From NCBI RefSeq assembly GCF_000350225.1, contig NW_005179025.1, positions 7,764 to 71,763 on the forward strand: a stretch of 64,000 bases of DNA, written 5' to 3'. The notes below the pieces were generated by a model. That model ran no database searches, was not told where the DNA came from, and saw only the letters and a list, made by a program, of their open reading frames with translations. The position numbers and the translations under genes were made by a program. Source of the DNA: Chondrus crispus (Eukaryota > Rhodophyta > Florideophyceae > Gigartinales > Gigartinaceae). This document shows positions 1-10,604 of this stretch, piece after piece (within the stretch, counting starts at the first letter, position 1; each line of letters opens with the position of its first letter).

Positions 1-2
1 CC

Positions 3-1400
3 GGCTTGAGAATAGAGACGGTTCATGCGCCGCACGCTGCAGTCGCAGCCCTGGAGCGCGTGCACAGCGGCGAGCTTGCCAAAACTGTCAGCATTGGCAG
101 GGAGGATGCCGTCAACGTCGTCGGTCTTTCTACCAGCCCGCGGAGGGAGACGGCAAAGTCTGGAAACGGGTTGAAAAAGCAATTCACAAAGGTTGTTCCG
201 ACAATTGGCAAGATTGCCACCGGTTCGCACAACCGCAAGAAGGTCAAGGATGGGGAGGTCGTCTTCAAGGGCCATCGCAACTGGGAGATTGTTCTCAGCA
301 TTCAGTTTGGCTTGCGCTATACCTCTGAGTTGCTCGAAGATTCGGATGGCGCAGAGCCGACGCAGAAGGATTATACTGAAAGTCTTGCATTCGACTTCAA
401 CCCCGTTGATGAGCATCGCTCCGTCTTTGACGTCAACAAGTTTGCCAAGTGGCAACACCCCGCCCCCGTTGTCTATCGCCTCATTCGCCGCAACTTTGGC
501 GTTTCCGAAGATGACTTTCTCGACTCCACTTGCTCTGAATCTCGCGTCCGCGAGCTCCCCACGCCGGGAAAGAGCGGCGCCTTGTTCTACATTACTGACG
601 ACGAAAAGTATTTTATGAAGACTATTCAAAACATCGAGGAGAAAATGCTCGTGTCCATGCTTCCAAGCTACTACCGTCACGTCTCAACTTACCCGGATAC
701 CCTTCTCACCAAATATATGGCACACTTTTCCGTTCAGACTCGTCGCGACAGCCACATCCGAATGGTTGTCATGGCATCTATTTTCACTGACCAGGTCTTC
801 ATCGACCGAAAGTACGATCTCAAGGGATCCACGTATAAGCGCTTTGCCTCCAAAGAGCAGCTCCAAAGTGAGAATGTTACTCTCAAAGACCAGGATTTCA
901 CGGATCCTGTCTTTTTTCAACCAGACGTCCTCAGCAGCATTATGGATCAGCTCGCAAAGGACTCGCTATACCTTGAATCCCATGGTGTTATGGACTACAG
1001 TTTATTGCTCGGTCTTTCAGACATGTTACCAGGTGAGGACACGTCCTACAAAGCCGTTTATGGGCCGAACGAAGAGAACGCCCCATACTTTGTCGGTTAT
1101 CAAAAGGACAAAGAGGGGCGAAAGTCGGGTGTCCGAGTCTGTATGGGGATCATCGACTTTTTGCAGCGCTTCCGGCTGAGGAAAAAAGTTGAGTATGGAT
1201 GTCGCGTCCTGCAATCATGCTCATCATCTTCTGCGAGTGTCGCACCGCCGCATTTGTATCGAGAACGTTTCATGGCGTTTTTAAAGTCTAGATTTCTGCC
1301 AGACCCTAACCTCGACGTTTCCACTCTGGTGGCGACTACGGCAAGCGAACATGTACCAGTATCCCCGGGACCCAAGCAAGATCAACCTTTCCATTCATAA
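3..1400 (+). CDS. Phosphatidylinositol phosphate kinase (PIP5K/PIP4K family), 5' partial
   Basis: Lipid kinase that phosphorylates phosphatidylinositol phosphates at the membrane to make PIP2-type signals. The frame is already open at the window edge, so the N terminus is missing; about 465 codons are visible and the stop is at 1398-1400. Numbering from the first visible codons: the kinase core starts near residue 85 (FKGHRNWEIVLSIQFGLRY), the glycine-rich element GKSGALFY is near 188, the probable ATP lysine is in YFMKTI near 205, the family signature DLKGS is at about 271-275, MDYSLLLG is near 330, and the conserved C-terminal GIIDFLQ is near 380. These are the diagnostic motifs of the type I/II PIPK family. 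Type I versus type II cannot be decided here. No intron is needed. The next gene, on the opposite strand, starts its 3' end almost 1 kb downstream. Confidence 0.93.
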   Translation, partial: GLRIETVHAPHAAVAALERVHSGELAKTVSIGREDAVNVVGLSTSPRRETAKSGNGLKKQFTKVVPTIGKIATGSHNRKKVKDGEVVFKGHRNWEIVLSIQFGLRYTSELLEDSDGAEPTQKDYTESLAFDFNPVDEHRSVFDVNKFAKWQHPAPVVYRLIRRNFGVSEDDFLDSTCSESRVRELPTPGKSGALFYITDDEKYFMKTIQNIEEKMLVSMLPSYYRHVSTYPDTLLTKYMAHFSVQTRRDSHIRMVVMASIFTDQVFIDRKYDLKGSTYKRFASKEQLQSENVTLKDQDFTDPVFFQPDVLSSIMDQLAKDSLYLESHGVMDYSLLLGLSDMLPGEDTSYKAVYGPNEENAPYFVGYQKDKEGRKSGVRVCMGIIDFLQRFRLRKKVEYGCRVLQSCSSSSASVAPPHLYRERFMAFLKSRFLPDPNLDVSTLVATTASEHVPVSPGPKQDQPFHS

Positions 1401-2363
1401 TAAAAACGGCAATGTTAATATGAATCGGGGTTTACGTGGTTTGTACTAAAAGGGATTCGAAGAGCAAGGGACGACTAGAGCAGAGTTGTCGGCGAAGCGA
1501 ACATTCCATGGCTTGTCTGCAAATGCCTCCGACCCATGTGAGAAGTCTACTACGCTTATGTTATCCTCTTCCCTTCCAAAGAAACCTGAACAACTTTAGC
1601 TCTGGTAGACTAATAATACTAAACTAATTTCATCGCCATGAACACATGCTTTTCGTTTTCTTCCTGATCCCTTAAAGACTGTCCTTCCTGTTGGTTGTCC
1701 CGCAGATCTGCTGAGTTATGTCTGCCTACATCGACAGTGCGGGCCTCAAGGCATGAACAGGATATTGTCGGCCCGCGCAGGAAAGTGGAGGTTCGTCGTT
1801 TGAGGTAGCCGTGGGTAGCGAGCGCAGTAACGGGGGAAGCGGTCTTATGAGAATGCAGGCAAGGAGGGTAGGTGGAAAGAGTTGCAGCCGAGTTGGCACA
1901 GGAACAGGTTGGCGGGTAGCAAGTTAGCCCCGAAGGTCCAGATGGTCGGACCCTCGGATGATACAGTACTGTACTACTGTATACAGTACAGTACCGTGCG
2001 TAGTCGATTCTATTTGCGCGGGATCTCTCAGTCACCCTCTCTGCCTTCTTCCCAGTTCATCGGTTAGTCCGAAATTAGTATTCTCTGTCAGACATAGCTT
2101 GGATGGAGCCCCACTAGGAAATTTTGCTTCCAGCATCTGTGCACAGAAAGCAATACATTTCCTTGGTAATCTTTTTCTACTCTACACTGCTTGCTGTTAG
2201 TTCACTCTCTAAACCTTTTACAAAAGTTGTGCACGGCTTTCTGCGTGGAAGTTATGAACCTTTTCCTTGCTCATGTTAGTAGACGTTGCCCGATAACAGC
2301 AAGAAGACGCGGGATCATACTGCTAGCATGGAACGAAAAGCGAGTTGGGATTCGAGATTTCAG
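1401..2363. other. Intergenic region between two convergent genes
   Basis: No convincing gene. The only structure seen is an inverted repeat at about 1965-1997 built from TACAGTA/TACTGTA units, a short motif that recurs in non-coding DNA across this window. Confidence 0.6.
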
Positions 2364-5300
2364 TCAAATTCCTTTTGGCGAATCAAGTTGAAAGCTTGAG
2401 ACTTTCAGAGCGTAAACTTCTCCGTTCGTGTCATCCAGATTACCTGATACCGGGTTGACTACCCAAGGGAGAATTTTGACGGACAAGTCGGTATCGACGG
2501 GCCCGTATACTCCTAAAACGATTGAATTTCCCTTGTAGTCCTTGATTAAGCCTTCCGGAACGTAAAAGTCCGATTGTGGCCCGAGGTCTTCCACATACCG
2601 CCCCATGAATAGCGTGTTAACCCAAATCATGACTCTGACATGGGCTCCAGAGACTACCCTTATCCGCAGAGGATACCGGACGGAACCTCCGAGAATAGAG
2701 TTGGGTGGCACCCGGAAGGAGTTCCTATAGAAAACGAGACCATCATTTCGGGTAACGTCTAACGATGGTGAAGTTGAAAACCCAACGTCATATGCGGCGG
2801 TGTTGACATCTGATTCTAGAGGCAAGCCCGACATCCCGTAGGCATCATCTGAGCGAGTGACATCAACACCTGCAAGTTCCCATGTGATGTCTCTAGCCTT
2901 CGTCCGCCGGGACAGACGTGCGGAAAGCAACCCTCTTCTGTTCCGCACGTCATTGAGTAGAAACGGCGAACGGCTTTGGCCCAGACTCAAGACCAGAATC
3001 ACGACGTTATGGAAGCCATTCGCATCCGGACCAGTACGCAGGGCCTCACTCAAATCGTGTGTCTTCTTCCCGGCGTGTTGCAAATCGACGGCATGCATTG
3101 CTCCGGCAGAGATTGTGTTATGAGAAAAGCAGACTTGGCCTCCGACTGACTTTCCGTTGCACCAAATCACAGCGGAATGGCGTACGTTTATGGTGAGGGA
3201 ACCTGACTTGGATGACGACCGAAAGCGCATTCGATACGCTATATGGCCACTGGTCATATAATGGTCAAGTGGATCTCTCTGGTCATAAGATATCCTCTTC
3301 CACACGACGTCATCTTCCCAATCGATAATTCGCTTTGACCAGCTGCCTAATTCAATTTCGAAATCTTTGGAAAGCGGGTTCACATTGTCCACACTCTGCC
3401 TTACTGTCATTGAAACGGAATCTTCAGGAACGCGATGCGCCACCAAGCCTGGGAGCAGTGATGATACAGCTGATGGGCACTTATCAAACTGTTCAGGTGT
3501 CATTCCGACGCCATCTTCTCGAAGCAAGAACAAGGTCTTTCCTTGATCTGTTGCTCGAAAACCGACGTCCATCACACCCGACGGCTCAAAAGCGATCCTG
3601 CTTACACCCCATGCTGCCGCAAATCCCGGAGCATTGGGAGTAGGTTTGAAAATGTCGTTTCCATTCAAGTCCGCAGTGAAAGTCAACGAATCTTCATCCG
3701 TCAGACATAACAGCCGTAATACGGGGGATGAGGACCCGTCTTCGCTCAGGTCTCTAATCGCTAATACGGAAGAGGTCTCTACGTTGAACGAGAATGTAAA
3801 GCAGAGACCAACATCCTCCGTGCTTGTACGCACTGCGAACGGATTTTGGTCGTCTCTTTGAACGGTTTGCCCCGAAAGCGGAAGTTCCTCCAGCGCGGCG
3901 GACAAAAGGGATGTGGCAGCGCCATGGTCTTGATCCGTTGCAGACACCTCGCCACTCGACACGCCACCTGAACCCTGACCCTGAGACGACAGCTTTGCCC
4001 ATTTCACAGCAACACCCTGTCTCCCCCTCCCCGATTCCGCTCCGGTTTTAAGAACAAGGTGCCCCACCTCCCCAGGGCGCACTCGCAAAACCCACATCTC
4101 ATTTCCATCCAATGTCGTTCTGCACACGACCGGAACTGTGCACGCAAAAATTGAGAGGTTGGAACCATCCAGATTATAGTACAAAGGCGCGACCATACTC
4201 TCGCACCTGGTAAGTTGACACGGCAACACCATGCCATCCACAAGAAGATTAAACCTCAAGTTTTCTACCTTGAGATTGCGCAAAAACGCATAGTTCGGCA
4301 CGGCCGAAGCGGCAGGTGTACCGTTCCCATTCGGCCTCCGCACCGCCAGCAATGCCGTGGGCACGGTGGCTTTGACGCGCGACAAGGTCGTGGATCTCCC
4401 ACGACCTCCGGCCTCGGACAAAACTGAGTCGGAGAGCCCCCTCTCCGCAAAACTGCGTGCAAATAGCATGACATGTCTCAGCACGCGTCCGCGCTTACTC
4501 AGCATTCCAAACTCGCGAATGAAGGCCGAGTAGTCGTACGACGAATACACTTCGGTATCGCCGACTGTGCCATGGTTGGTACCGCCATATGCGATGTAAT
4601 GGTTTGCAAACGTGACGCCCTGTGCGAGAAGCGAGTTTTGCAGGGTGGCGGAAAACCAGTCACCGAAGAAGTTGTAGATGTCATCGTACGTGCGGAAGCG
4701 GCCCCACTGGTTAATCCAGCCGACCTGCGTCTCTGCGACAAAGGCCGGGGCATGTCTGGCGCTGCCGTTGAAGCCGTTGAGCTTCTTCTCCAAGGAGTCG
4801 ACGGCGTTCTCCATTTGCTTAGTGGCAGCCCAAGCGAGCCTGGGCGGCGGCGCGCGGCGCGAGCCGTTCTCATACAGGCATGACAAGCAGGCAGTGTCCG
4901 ACCCCCCCACGCCAGCCCCCCCGATCCCGCAGCAATTCAGACAGGCCGAGACGCCAAAGAGCTCGAGCATGCCGACCTGGATGGAGGAGAGGTCGCCGGA
5001 GCGGTCGCCCGGCGGGAAGGTGAAGTACAAGTCGAAGCCGTACAAGTCTGTGCGGTAAGCCTTGCGCCCCGTCTTCATGAAGAGCTTCCGCGCGGAGCGG
5101 TAGTCGTCACCGGCGGACCATGAGCCGATGGGGCTGTCGTCGTTATGGAAGATGGGGACGGTGGAACCCGCCTGGCGCGCGACCTCGCACATCAGGCGGA
5201 TCTCCTGGTCCAGGCCGCCGACGCCTAGCACCGGCGGCTGGCGCAGCTCGTTCTCAATCTGCAGGGCGATGATGCAGCCGTTCGGGTTTGTCGTGAGCTC

Positions 5301-5858
5301 ATACTTGACCAGGAACGACAGTATCTTCCGCATGTACTCCACGCAGTACGCGTGGAAGGCGTGGTCCCACTTCTTCACTAGCCCCAGCGGCGGCAGCGAC
5401 ATGTGGCGGACGCGGAGGTGCCTCTTGGCGATGAGCCAGATGGGAAAGCCACCAGCCTGTACCTCTGCGCAAATGTACGGGCCGGGGGCGGCTATGACGA
5501 ACAGCTGCAGCTCCGCGCACAGGGCGAGGAGAAAGTCGATGTCGCGATTCCCGCGGAAGTTGTACACGCCCTCGGCGGGGGAGTGGTAGCCCCAGTGTAT
5601 ATAGAGGCGCACGGCGTTGAAGCCCATGGCCTTGATATCCAGGAGGATGGGGCGCCATCTCACGCGGTCCGGCACGCGGAAGTAGTGGAACTCGGCCGAG
5701 AGGAGGGCGACCGGCTTGCCGCGGATGAGGAGCGAGGTGGGGGTCCAATCGATGACGGAGGCGTAGCGCGCGAAGTCGTACGCTGTGGTCTCGCGCGAGC
5801 GGTGCGCGGCCGCTGAGGGCACCGTAGCCGCGGCGGAGACGGAAGCGGGCACGGACAT
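2364..5858 (-). CDS. GH35 beta-galactosidase, long form (1164 aa)
   Basis: Retaining beta-galactosidase of glycoside hydrolase family 35, which releases beta-galactosyl residues. In a galactan-walled alga it could act on wall or floridean oligosaccharides (inference). The TIM-barrel core covers about residues 40-400: SAEFHYFRVP near 54, the substrate pocket PGPYICAEVQAGGFPIW near 125-141, the acid/base Glu in ALQIENEL (about E204), and the probable nucleophile Glu in PAFVAETQVGWINQWG (about E376). The rest is C-terminal beta-sandwich sequence typical of plant and animal GH35 enzymes. The first 25 residues are Ala/Ser/Thr-rich with no clear signal peptide. The length is at the large end for GH35. 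A Cys/Gly-rich insertion (about 305-335) interrupts the barrel. Single exon; ATG at 5858. Confidence 0.93.
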   Translation of the reverse strand: MSVPASVSAAATVPSAAAHRSRETTAYDFARYASVIDWTPTSLLIRGKPVALLSAEFHYFRVPDRVRWRPILLDIKAMGFNAVRLYIHWGYHSPAEGVYNFRGNRDIDFLLALCAELQLFVIAAPGPYICAEVQAGGFPIWLIAKRHLRVRHMSLPPLGLVKKWDHAFHAYCVEYMRKILSFLVKYELTTNPNGCIIALQIENELRQPPVLGVGGLDQEIRLMCEVARQAGSTVPIFHNDDSPIGSWSAGDDYRSARKLFMKTGRKAYRTDLYGFDLYFTFPPGDRSGDLSSIQVGMLELFGVSACLNCCGIGGAGVGGSDTACLSCLYENGSRRAPPPRLAWAATKQMENAVDSLEKKLNGFNGSARHAPAFVAETQVGWINQWGRFRTYDDIYNFFGDWFSATLQNSLLAQGVTFANHYIAYGGTNHGTVGDTEVYSSYDYSAFIREFGMLSKRGRVLRHVMLFARSFAERGLSDSVLSEAGGRGRSTTLSRVKATVPTALLAVRRPNGNGTPAASAVPNYAFLRNLKVENLRFNLLVDGMVLPCQLTRCESMVAPLYYNLDGSNLSIFACTVPVVCRTTLDGNEMWVLRVRPGEVGHLVLKTGAESGRGRQGVAVKWAKLSSQGQGSGGVSSGEVSATDQDHGAATSLLSAALEELPLSGQTVQRDDQNPFAVRTSTEDVGLCFTFSFNVETSSVLAIRDLSEDGSSSPVLRLLCLTDEDSLTFTADLNGNDIFKPTPNAPGFAAAWGVSRIAFEPSGVMDVGFRATDQGKTLFLLREDGVGMTPEQFDKCPSAVSSLLPGLVAHRVPEDSVSMTVRQSVDNVNPLSKDFEIELGSWSKRIIDWEDDVVWKRISYDQRDPLDHYMTSGHIAYRMRFRSSSKSGSLTINVRHSAVIWCNGKSVGGQVCFSHNTISAGAMHAVDLQHAGKKTHDLSEALRTGPDANGFHNVVILVLSLGQSRSPFLLNDVRNRRGLLSARLSRRTKARDITWELAGVDVTRSDDAYGMSGLPLESDVNTAAYDVGFSTSPSLDVTRNDGLVFYRNSFRVPPNSILGGSVRYPLRIRVVSGAHVRVMIWVNTLFMGRYVEDLGPQSDFYVPEGLIKDYKGNSIVLGVYGPVDTDLSVKILPWVVNPVSGNLDDTNGEVYALKVSSFQLDSPKGI

Positions 5859-6350
5859 GGCGCGGGCGGCGGCGGGACGGTTGTGTCAAAGCGTGGTGAT
5901 GCCAAGAGGCATACAACGGCTTTGACGGAAAGTGAAGGGGGCGGGGGGGTCGGGGAAGGAGCATCATACCGCTACGTGTACTACTTCAACTGGACGATGC
6001 GCAAGGGATGCGAAAGCAGGTGGACACGTGTATGGCTTGCGGACGCTTTTGAGGCCCTCCGTTTCAGTTGCGGAAACAATTCGCGGGGGGGCGAGTTCGT
6101 TCAGGTCGTCTCCCGGCTCCTGTATCGTACATCGCCCTCTTCCGCGGCTTACACCTCCATATGACCACGTGGCCACGTTTCATCCCTTCCGAAAAAAGGG
6201 AAATGATTGTGAAAGTTTCTCCCTCACACCCCCCTGCACCCCCCCATGCACCCCCCCCCCCCCCCCCACCCGCACCCCACATCCCACCCACATCGCCTCC
6301 GCGTCACACGTCCCCTCTCCCTTCCGCCCCACCCACCCCGCACCGCCGCC
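5859..6350. promoter_or_regulatory. Divergent promoter region between GH35 and COX6A
   Basis: 492 bp between two divergently transcribed genes. The COX6A-proximal part (about 6225-6350) is very C-rich on the + strand, with a run of more than ten C near 6248, and reads as a pyrimidine-rich leader. No TATA box stands out. Confidence 0.4.
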
Positions 6351-6917
6351 ATGTCGTTCCGCACCTCGCTCTTCCGCACCGCGTCGCGCCGCATGAACAC
6401 GGCTGCGGAGGCCATTGACAAGACGGCCGCTAAGGGCCCGAAGCTGCCGGCGGGCAATGACCCGTCGGCCAGCCATGGCGCCGAGCACGCCATCGGTACG
6501 TCACAGACCGCGCTGCACCGCGCCGCGTAGTAACGAACGCCTCTTCCGTCTCCCCCGCATACTCACCCCGTTTGTATCCCGCGCGCAACGCAGCCGACAC
6601 AAACCGCTGGCGCATCATCTCCGCCGTCTTCGCCCTCCCGGTCTCCGCCTACTTCATCATCAACATGATGAACACCCACGAGCACACGGAAGCCCCGCCG
6701 GAGTACCCGTACCTCAAGATGGCCACCAGGGTAAGCTTTTCCGCTCGCGTATCGCACGGATCTCCGCTCTAGTCGCTTTGACTTGGAAACTGACAGTCTT
6801 ACTCTGTTATATCTCTGCGTCATATCGCCGCAGTCGCCGAGATTTCCATGGGGTGAGGAAGACCTCATCGGCACGATCCACGACAAGCACGCCAGGGAAC
6901 TCGCGAATAAGGAATGA
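6351..6917 (+). CDS. COX6A: Cytochrome c oxidase subunit VIa, three exons
   Basis: Nuclear subunit of mitochondrial complex IV. I reconstruct exons 6351-6495, 6594-6730 and 6834-6917, with GT..AG introns of 98 and 103 nt, giving 121 aa. No single reading frame shows the gene. The N terminus (MSFRTSLFRTASRR) is a typical Arg/Ser-rich mitochondrial presequence. Exon 2 holds the single membrane helix (WRIISAVFALPVSAYFIINMM), then the family block PEYPYLKMATR. Exon 3 opens with SPRFPWGEEDLIGTIHD, matching the conserved PWGDGD-type end of COX6a. Splice phases join exactly (GCC codon split 1/2, then phase 0). It is divergent from the GH35 gene and convergent with the next gene, whose stop lies only 110 bp away. 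Confidence 0.92.
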
Positions 6918-7026
6918 GTCTGCACGGGGTTGGCGTTTTTATTCAACCGGGGCACATTTCCCCACCTCTTCGTTTATAGCTTTTTGGTAAAGGATTCTAG
7001 CCTCCGCTGCCCGAGTCGACTCAAAA

Positions 7027-7740
7027 TCAAATCATCTTCTTCTCTGGATCCGGGTCGCTCGCCACCAAGTCACACACCATATTCGCCACGCTCGAGTCCG
7101 ACCCCGTCTGCTTAAACATGCACTCCTTGAGAAACGTCACCGTCGTCGTCTCGGGCGCCTCGATGTACGCCGTAACCCTGGGCACGCCCTTCAGCTTGAG
7201 CTTCTTCATAGCCCCCAACAGCAGCTTCTTCCTAACCCCCTCAGAGTCAGGCAACTCATCGTCCACAATCGTCCCCATAACGGACGCGGTTTGCAACGTC
7301 CCTCCGTCCATGCCCTTCTCGGGGTCCTTGACCTCCGTCTCCACGTCCACCAGCACGGCGCCCATGATCTTCGACTTGTACCCCTCGCCCTCCTTTCTCC
7401 CCTTGATCGAGGGCTCGCACACCGTGCAGCACTCCGAGTCCACCACGAACGACTCGACCAGCGCGCGCGGGTACGTCGTCGCGAACAAGCGCGCCACGTC
7501 GTCCACGTCTTCCGCCCCCGCCGCGCGCAGCGTCCATACGAAGTTCCCCTTCAGGTCCGTCGCAAACGTCAACGGCGCCTTCTTCTTGCCGGACTTCTCC
7601 GTCGTCGGCGTCGCGCACACGATGCGCGCGGGCGGCGCCCGTGTTGCCGGTCGCAGCGGCCGTGATGAGGTCGTGCTTTGCGGGCGTGCCGTCGTGAAGG
7701 CTGTTGAGAAAGTCGGTGTGACGAAGGCTGCAGGTGCCAT
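7027..7740 (-). CDS. Probable plastid GNAT-like acetyltransferase
   Basis: About 237 aa from ATG 7740. The N terminus MAPAAFVTPTFSTAFTTARP is rich in Ser/Thr/Ala/Arg and looks like a plastid transit peptide, running to about residue 45 (RIVCAT). An in-frame ATG at 7857 would add 39 residues; I prefer 7740 because of the transit-peptide composition. The mature part has an alternating beta/alpha pattern: LRAAGAEDVDDVARLFATTYP, then KIMGAVLVDVE, a central ASVMGTIVDDELPDSEGVRKKLLLGAMKKLK segment like the acetyl-CoA loop, and a final VTAYIEAPETTTVTFLKECMF. This is the layout of GNAT N-acetyltransferases, but the acetyl-CoA motif is not textbook, so the substrate and even activity are open. Confidence 0.6.
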   Translation of the reverse strand: MAPAAFVTPTFSTAFTTARPQSTTSSRPLRPATRAPPARIVCATPTTEKSGKKKAPLTFATDLKGNFVWTLRAAGAEDVDDVARLFATTYPRALVESFVVDSECCTVCEPSIKGRKEGEGYKSKIMGAVLVDVETEVKDPEKGMDGGTLQTASVMGTIVDDELPDSEGVRKKLLLGAMKKLKLKGVPRVTAYIEAPETTTVTFLKECMFKQTGSDSSVANMVCDLVASDPDPEKKMI

Positions 7741-7966
7741 GGTGAGGGATGCGGAAGGAATGAATGTGGCGACGGGTGCGACGGGCTGGGAGAAAGTAAA
7801 TGTAACGGAGGGGAGGAAGGGAAATCGTAGATCTCGCGGGGGGGACGAGACGGGCAAGAGATCATCTGCATTCGATCATACTGCCAGTGAAAAGTGTGGA
7901 AAATCCGTTAAATTTAGGTCAAATATCTAAAATAAATCGACTTTTCGCTTCTTCAATCGTGCATGC

Positions 7967-9056
7967 TCACGTCCGCTGCGCGGCGGCCAGCGCATAGTAA
8001 ACCGCAGCGAAAGCGGCGGCACACAGCGCAAGCACTTTCAAAAACTGGGCGTCTGCCTCAGATGCTTGCGGCGTCTTGGTCTTGTTCTTCTGCATGCTGG
8101 CATTGGCGGCGGCCCTGACGCATGAAGAGATCGTCTCCGGCTGCGGCATGTCGTCAAATTCCTCCGCGACAATGTACTCTCCGCCCGTGAGAGCGAAGAC
8201 GCGCCACATGCCGCCGGGCGTGTACAGCAGCGCACCACGCTCCACGGCGATCAACTGGGGGCGGCGGATCTCGAACTGCAATCGTGCGTGCGCCGGGGGG
8301 GAGACGTGAGAATGGGGATGGTGTGTGTGCGTGTCAGTGCGTGCTGGGGAAGAGGCGGAACGAAGGTCGGGGCGCGGGGGAGGGGCGTACCAGATTGCGA
8401 AAGTAGAAGGCGTTTTGGAAGGAGCTTAGAAAACTGTCTCTGCGGGAGATCTCGCGCATGCCGACGGCGGCCCTGTCGATACCGAAGTCCGGGTTGAGGA
8501 GCACCCACACAGCGTGCGGCGCCTCCGCGATCACGGCTTCGAGATCGTCCATGACACGGTCGCCCCTGGCGGAGGTGGGGTTGACGACGAGGTTGACGTG
8601 CTTGGAGACGCGCGCGGTGGTGGCGTCGCGGCGGAAGTAGCTGGCGAACGTGAGCTTGTCGTCGGCGGGCGCGAGGAACTGTCGCGCGGCGGCCGCCGTG
8701 CCCGCGGACTTGAAGAGCAGCGCGACGGGGCCGTCGGACAGGGCGGGGGATTTGGCGAGGCCGTAGGCTAGCGTGTTAAGCGTGGAGTCAGAGTACGGCA
8801 CCGTGTCCTCGATGAGAGGGTTGAGCCCGGGGATAATGGCGGAAAGCTTCGCGCGTTTGGCGCCGGTAGAGAGGACCGCGGCAAGCGAAGTGGAGGCGAG
8901 CGCGACGGTTTCATCGAGATTGCACGGGGGTTGCGGCGGCGAGGGGGCGGAGGGCTGGCACGCGCGAATAGCATGGGAAGGACGGGAGGGACGGGAGAGA
9001 GGAGGGGAAAGGAAGGGGGAGAGGAAGGCGGAGGGGAAGGCGGAGGGGAGCGGCAT
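7967..9056 (-). CDS. DUF1995-type probable plastid protein, two exons
   Basis: Exon 1 runs from 9056 to 8391 and exon 2 from 8275 to 7967. The 115-nt intron has GT..AG ends and joins in phase 0 (FYFRNL to FEIRRPQ). The N terminus from ATG 9056 (MPLPSAFPSAFLSPFLSP) is Ser/Pro-rich and transit-peptide-like; in-frame ATGs at 9167 and 9221 are alternatives. The body matches the DUF1995 family of plastid proteins: VPYSDSTLNTLAYGLAKSP, VNLVVNPTSARGD, AVWVLLNPDFG, then FYFRNL and ALLYTPGGMWRVFAL. The protein ends in a hydrophobic helix (FLKVLALCAAAFAAVYYALA), suggesting a C-terminal membrane anchor. DUF1995 proteins in plants are linked to thylakoid assembly; the exact role here is unknown. It lies head to tail with the GNAT-like gene (227 bp apart). 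Confidence 0.8.
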
Positions 9057-9362
9057 GACGCGAGGGGGATTGGTGTAGGCGGCGGGAGGGAGGGAGATTG
9101 GGTTTGGCTGCGAGTGGCGGAGGGGCGGAGGTGGAGGTGCTGGCAGCTGGCAGTGCAATGCTGCCATGCAGCACCAACAGCAGCGGATCAAGAACACCGC
9201 AATTGAAAAAAAACTTTTCATCGCTGTACACCCCGTTCTGCACCATCGCCTCCATCACTGAAACCAGATACTTTACTCAACCCCTCCCTCCCCTCCCCCT
9301 CCACCCGCACACTTCCCCCCCATGGCAGCATCGTAGCACGCTGACCCCCCCCCCTCCCCGCC

Positions 9363-10604
9363 ATGCCGCTCGCCGCGCGCACCCCCCGCACTGGCCTTTT
9401 CCACCACGAGAGCACTCGTCTGCGCTCCAATGTCGCCGACCAGGTGCAGCGCGACCTGCTGCCAGCCGGCCGCATGCTCTCGGTCTTTCTCGTCCTATGC
9501 GAGCTCTTCGCCGAAGTTGTCGTCCTCGTATGGTCCAAGGAAGACCGCTGCGACCGCCCGTTCCGCTTCTGGGTCTGCGTCCTTATCATGTTGCAGACCG
9601 GCACCGTCTTGCTTAACCTGCTCAACATCTGGTACGGTCGCGACTCGCTGGGCCAGCATCGCAACGGCCTCTCCGCGTCCGACCTGGACATGTACACGGA
9701 CGTCTCCAACATGCCCCCGCTCCTCACCTCCACGGATCCGCTGCCGGACCCCTCTCCGCCCGCCGCCTCCCGCACGCACGACCGCCACCGCCCGCCCATC
9801 GTCGTAGTCGACGTCGTCCATGCCTCCGGCGCCCCCGGCGACCATTCTCCCCCCGACGCCGCGCGAGCCCGCGCCGCCGGGGATTCCCCTGCGTCCGCGT
9901 CTACCGCGGACGCCTCGGTCCACGCCTCATCGGACTTCCCGTCCTCGCGCATCGCGCACGCGAGCCCGTCGCAGGGCGCGTCTACGTCGTCGGCGAGCGC
10001 CGCGTCGTCGTCGAGCCGCATCTCCATTACCATCTCCGGCTCATCGGGCTCTGCCGGCTATTCCACAGAGTTGTTTGACCGCTACGTCCGCATCGTCAAC
10101 GCCTGGTATCTGGTCTGGTTCATCCTGGGCTCGTTTTGGGTCTCCGACGGCGGCACGTGTTCGACGACCGCCCCGCACCTATATCGTTTGATTGTCGCCT
10201 TGACCATCATCTACTACGCCCTTCTCTTCCTCCCTTTGGCTTGCTTTTGTCTCATCGTTTGCTGCCTCCCGCTCTTCATCCTCGTCTACCGGATCATGCT
10301 GCCGTACGCAGAACGCGACCGTCGCCGCCCGCGCGCTGCTGACCCAGCACAAGTGCAGAACCTCAATTCCATCGAGTACTCGCCGGCTACGTTTGCGAAC
10401 CTTGCCGGGAATGACAGCCTCGAGGATGCTAGCTGCGTTATTTGTCTGTGTGAGTATGAAGAGGGGGAGACTGTCAGATTTCTGCCATGCAAACATCACT
10501 TTCATCAAGATTGCGTGGACGTGTGGCTCAGACTGGATAAGGCTTGCTGCCTGTGCAAGCAAGATATTGATGCACAAACTCAGCCCCTCACACCCCCCGT
10601 TTAA
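9363..10604 (+). CDS. RING-H2 membrane E3 ubiquitin ligase
   Basis: 413 aa, single exon, ATG 9363. It has two hydrophobic helices near residues 38-55 and 68-88, a long Ser/Pro/Ala-rich loop (about 110-230), two more helices near 245-265 and 275-310, then a C-terminal RING-H2 finger at about 358-400 (CVIC ... LPCKHHFHQDCVDVWL ... CCLC). The eight zinc ligands are present. The usual Pro before the last Cys pair (CPxC) is replaced by Cys. The topology is like plant membrane-bound RING-H2 proteins that ubiquitinate membrane or secretory clients; the substrate is not predictable. It is divergent from the DUF1995 gene with about 300 bp between start codons. Confidence 0.85.
   Translation: MPLAARTPRTGLFHHESTRLRSNVADQVQRDLLPAGRMLSVFLVLCELFAEVVVLVWSKEDRCDRPFRFWVCVLIMLQTGTVLLNLLNIWYGRDSLGQHRNGLSASDLDMYTDVSNMPPLLTSTDPLPDPSPPAASRTHDRHRPPIVVVDVVHASGAPGDHSPPDAARARAAGDSPASASTADASVHASSDFPSSRIAHASPSQGASTSSASAASSSSRISITISGSSGSAGYSTELFDRYVRIVNAWYLVWFILGSFWVSDGGTCSTTAPHLYRLIVALTIIYYALLFLPLACFCLIVCCLPLFILVYRIMLPYAERDRRRPRAADPAQVQNLNSIEYSPATFANLAGNDSLEDASCVICLCEYEEGETVRFLPCKHHFHQDCVDVWLRLDKACCLCKQDIDAQTQPLTPPV

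Noticed and set aside
1619..2035. 138-aa frame on the minus strand downstream of the PIP kinase
   Set aside because: No domain. Its sequence runs through a TACAGTA inverted repeat and non-coding composition.
5299..5967. 222-aa frame overlapping the start of the GH35 gene
   Set aside because: Same strand, other frame. Arg/Pro-rich shadow typical of high-GC genes.
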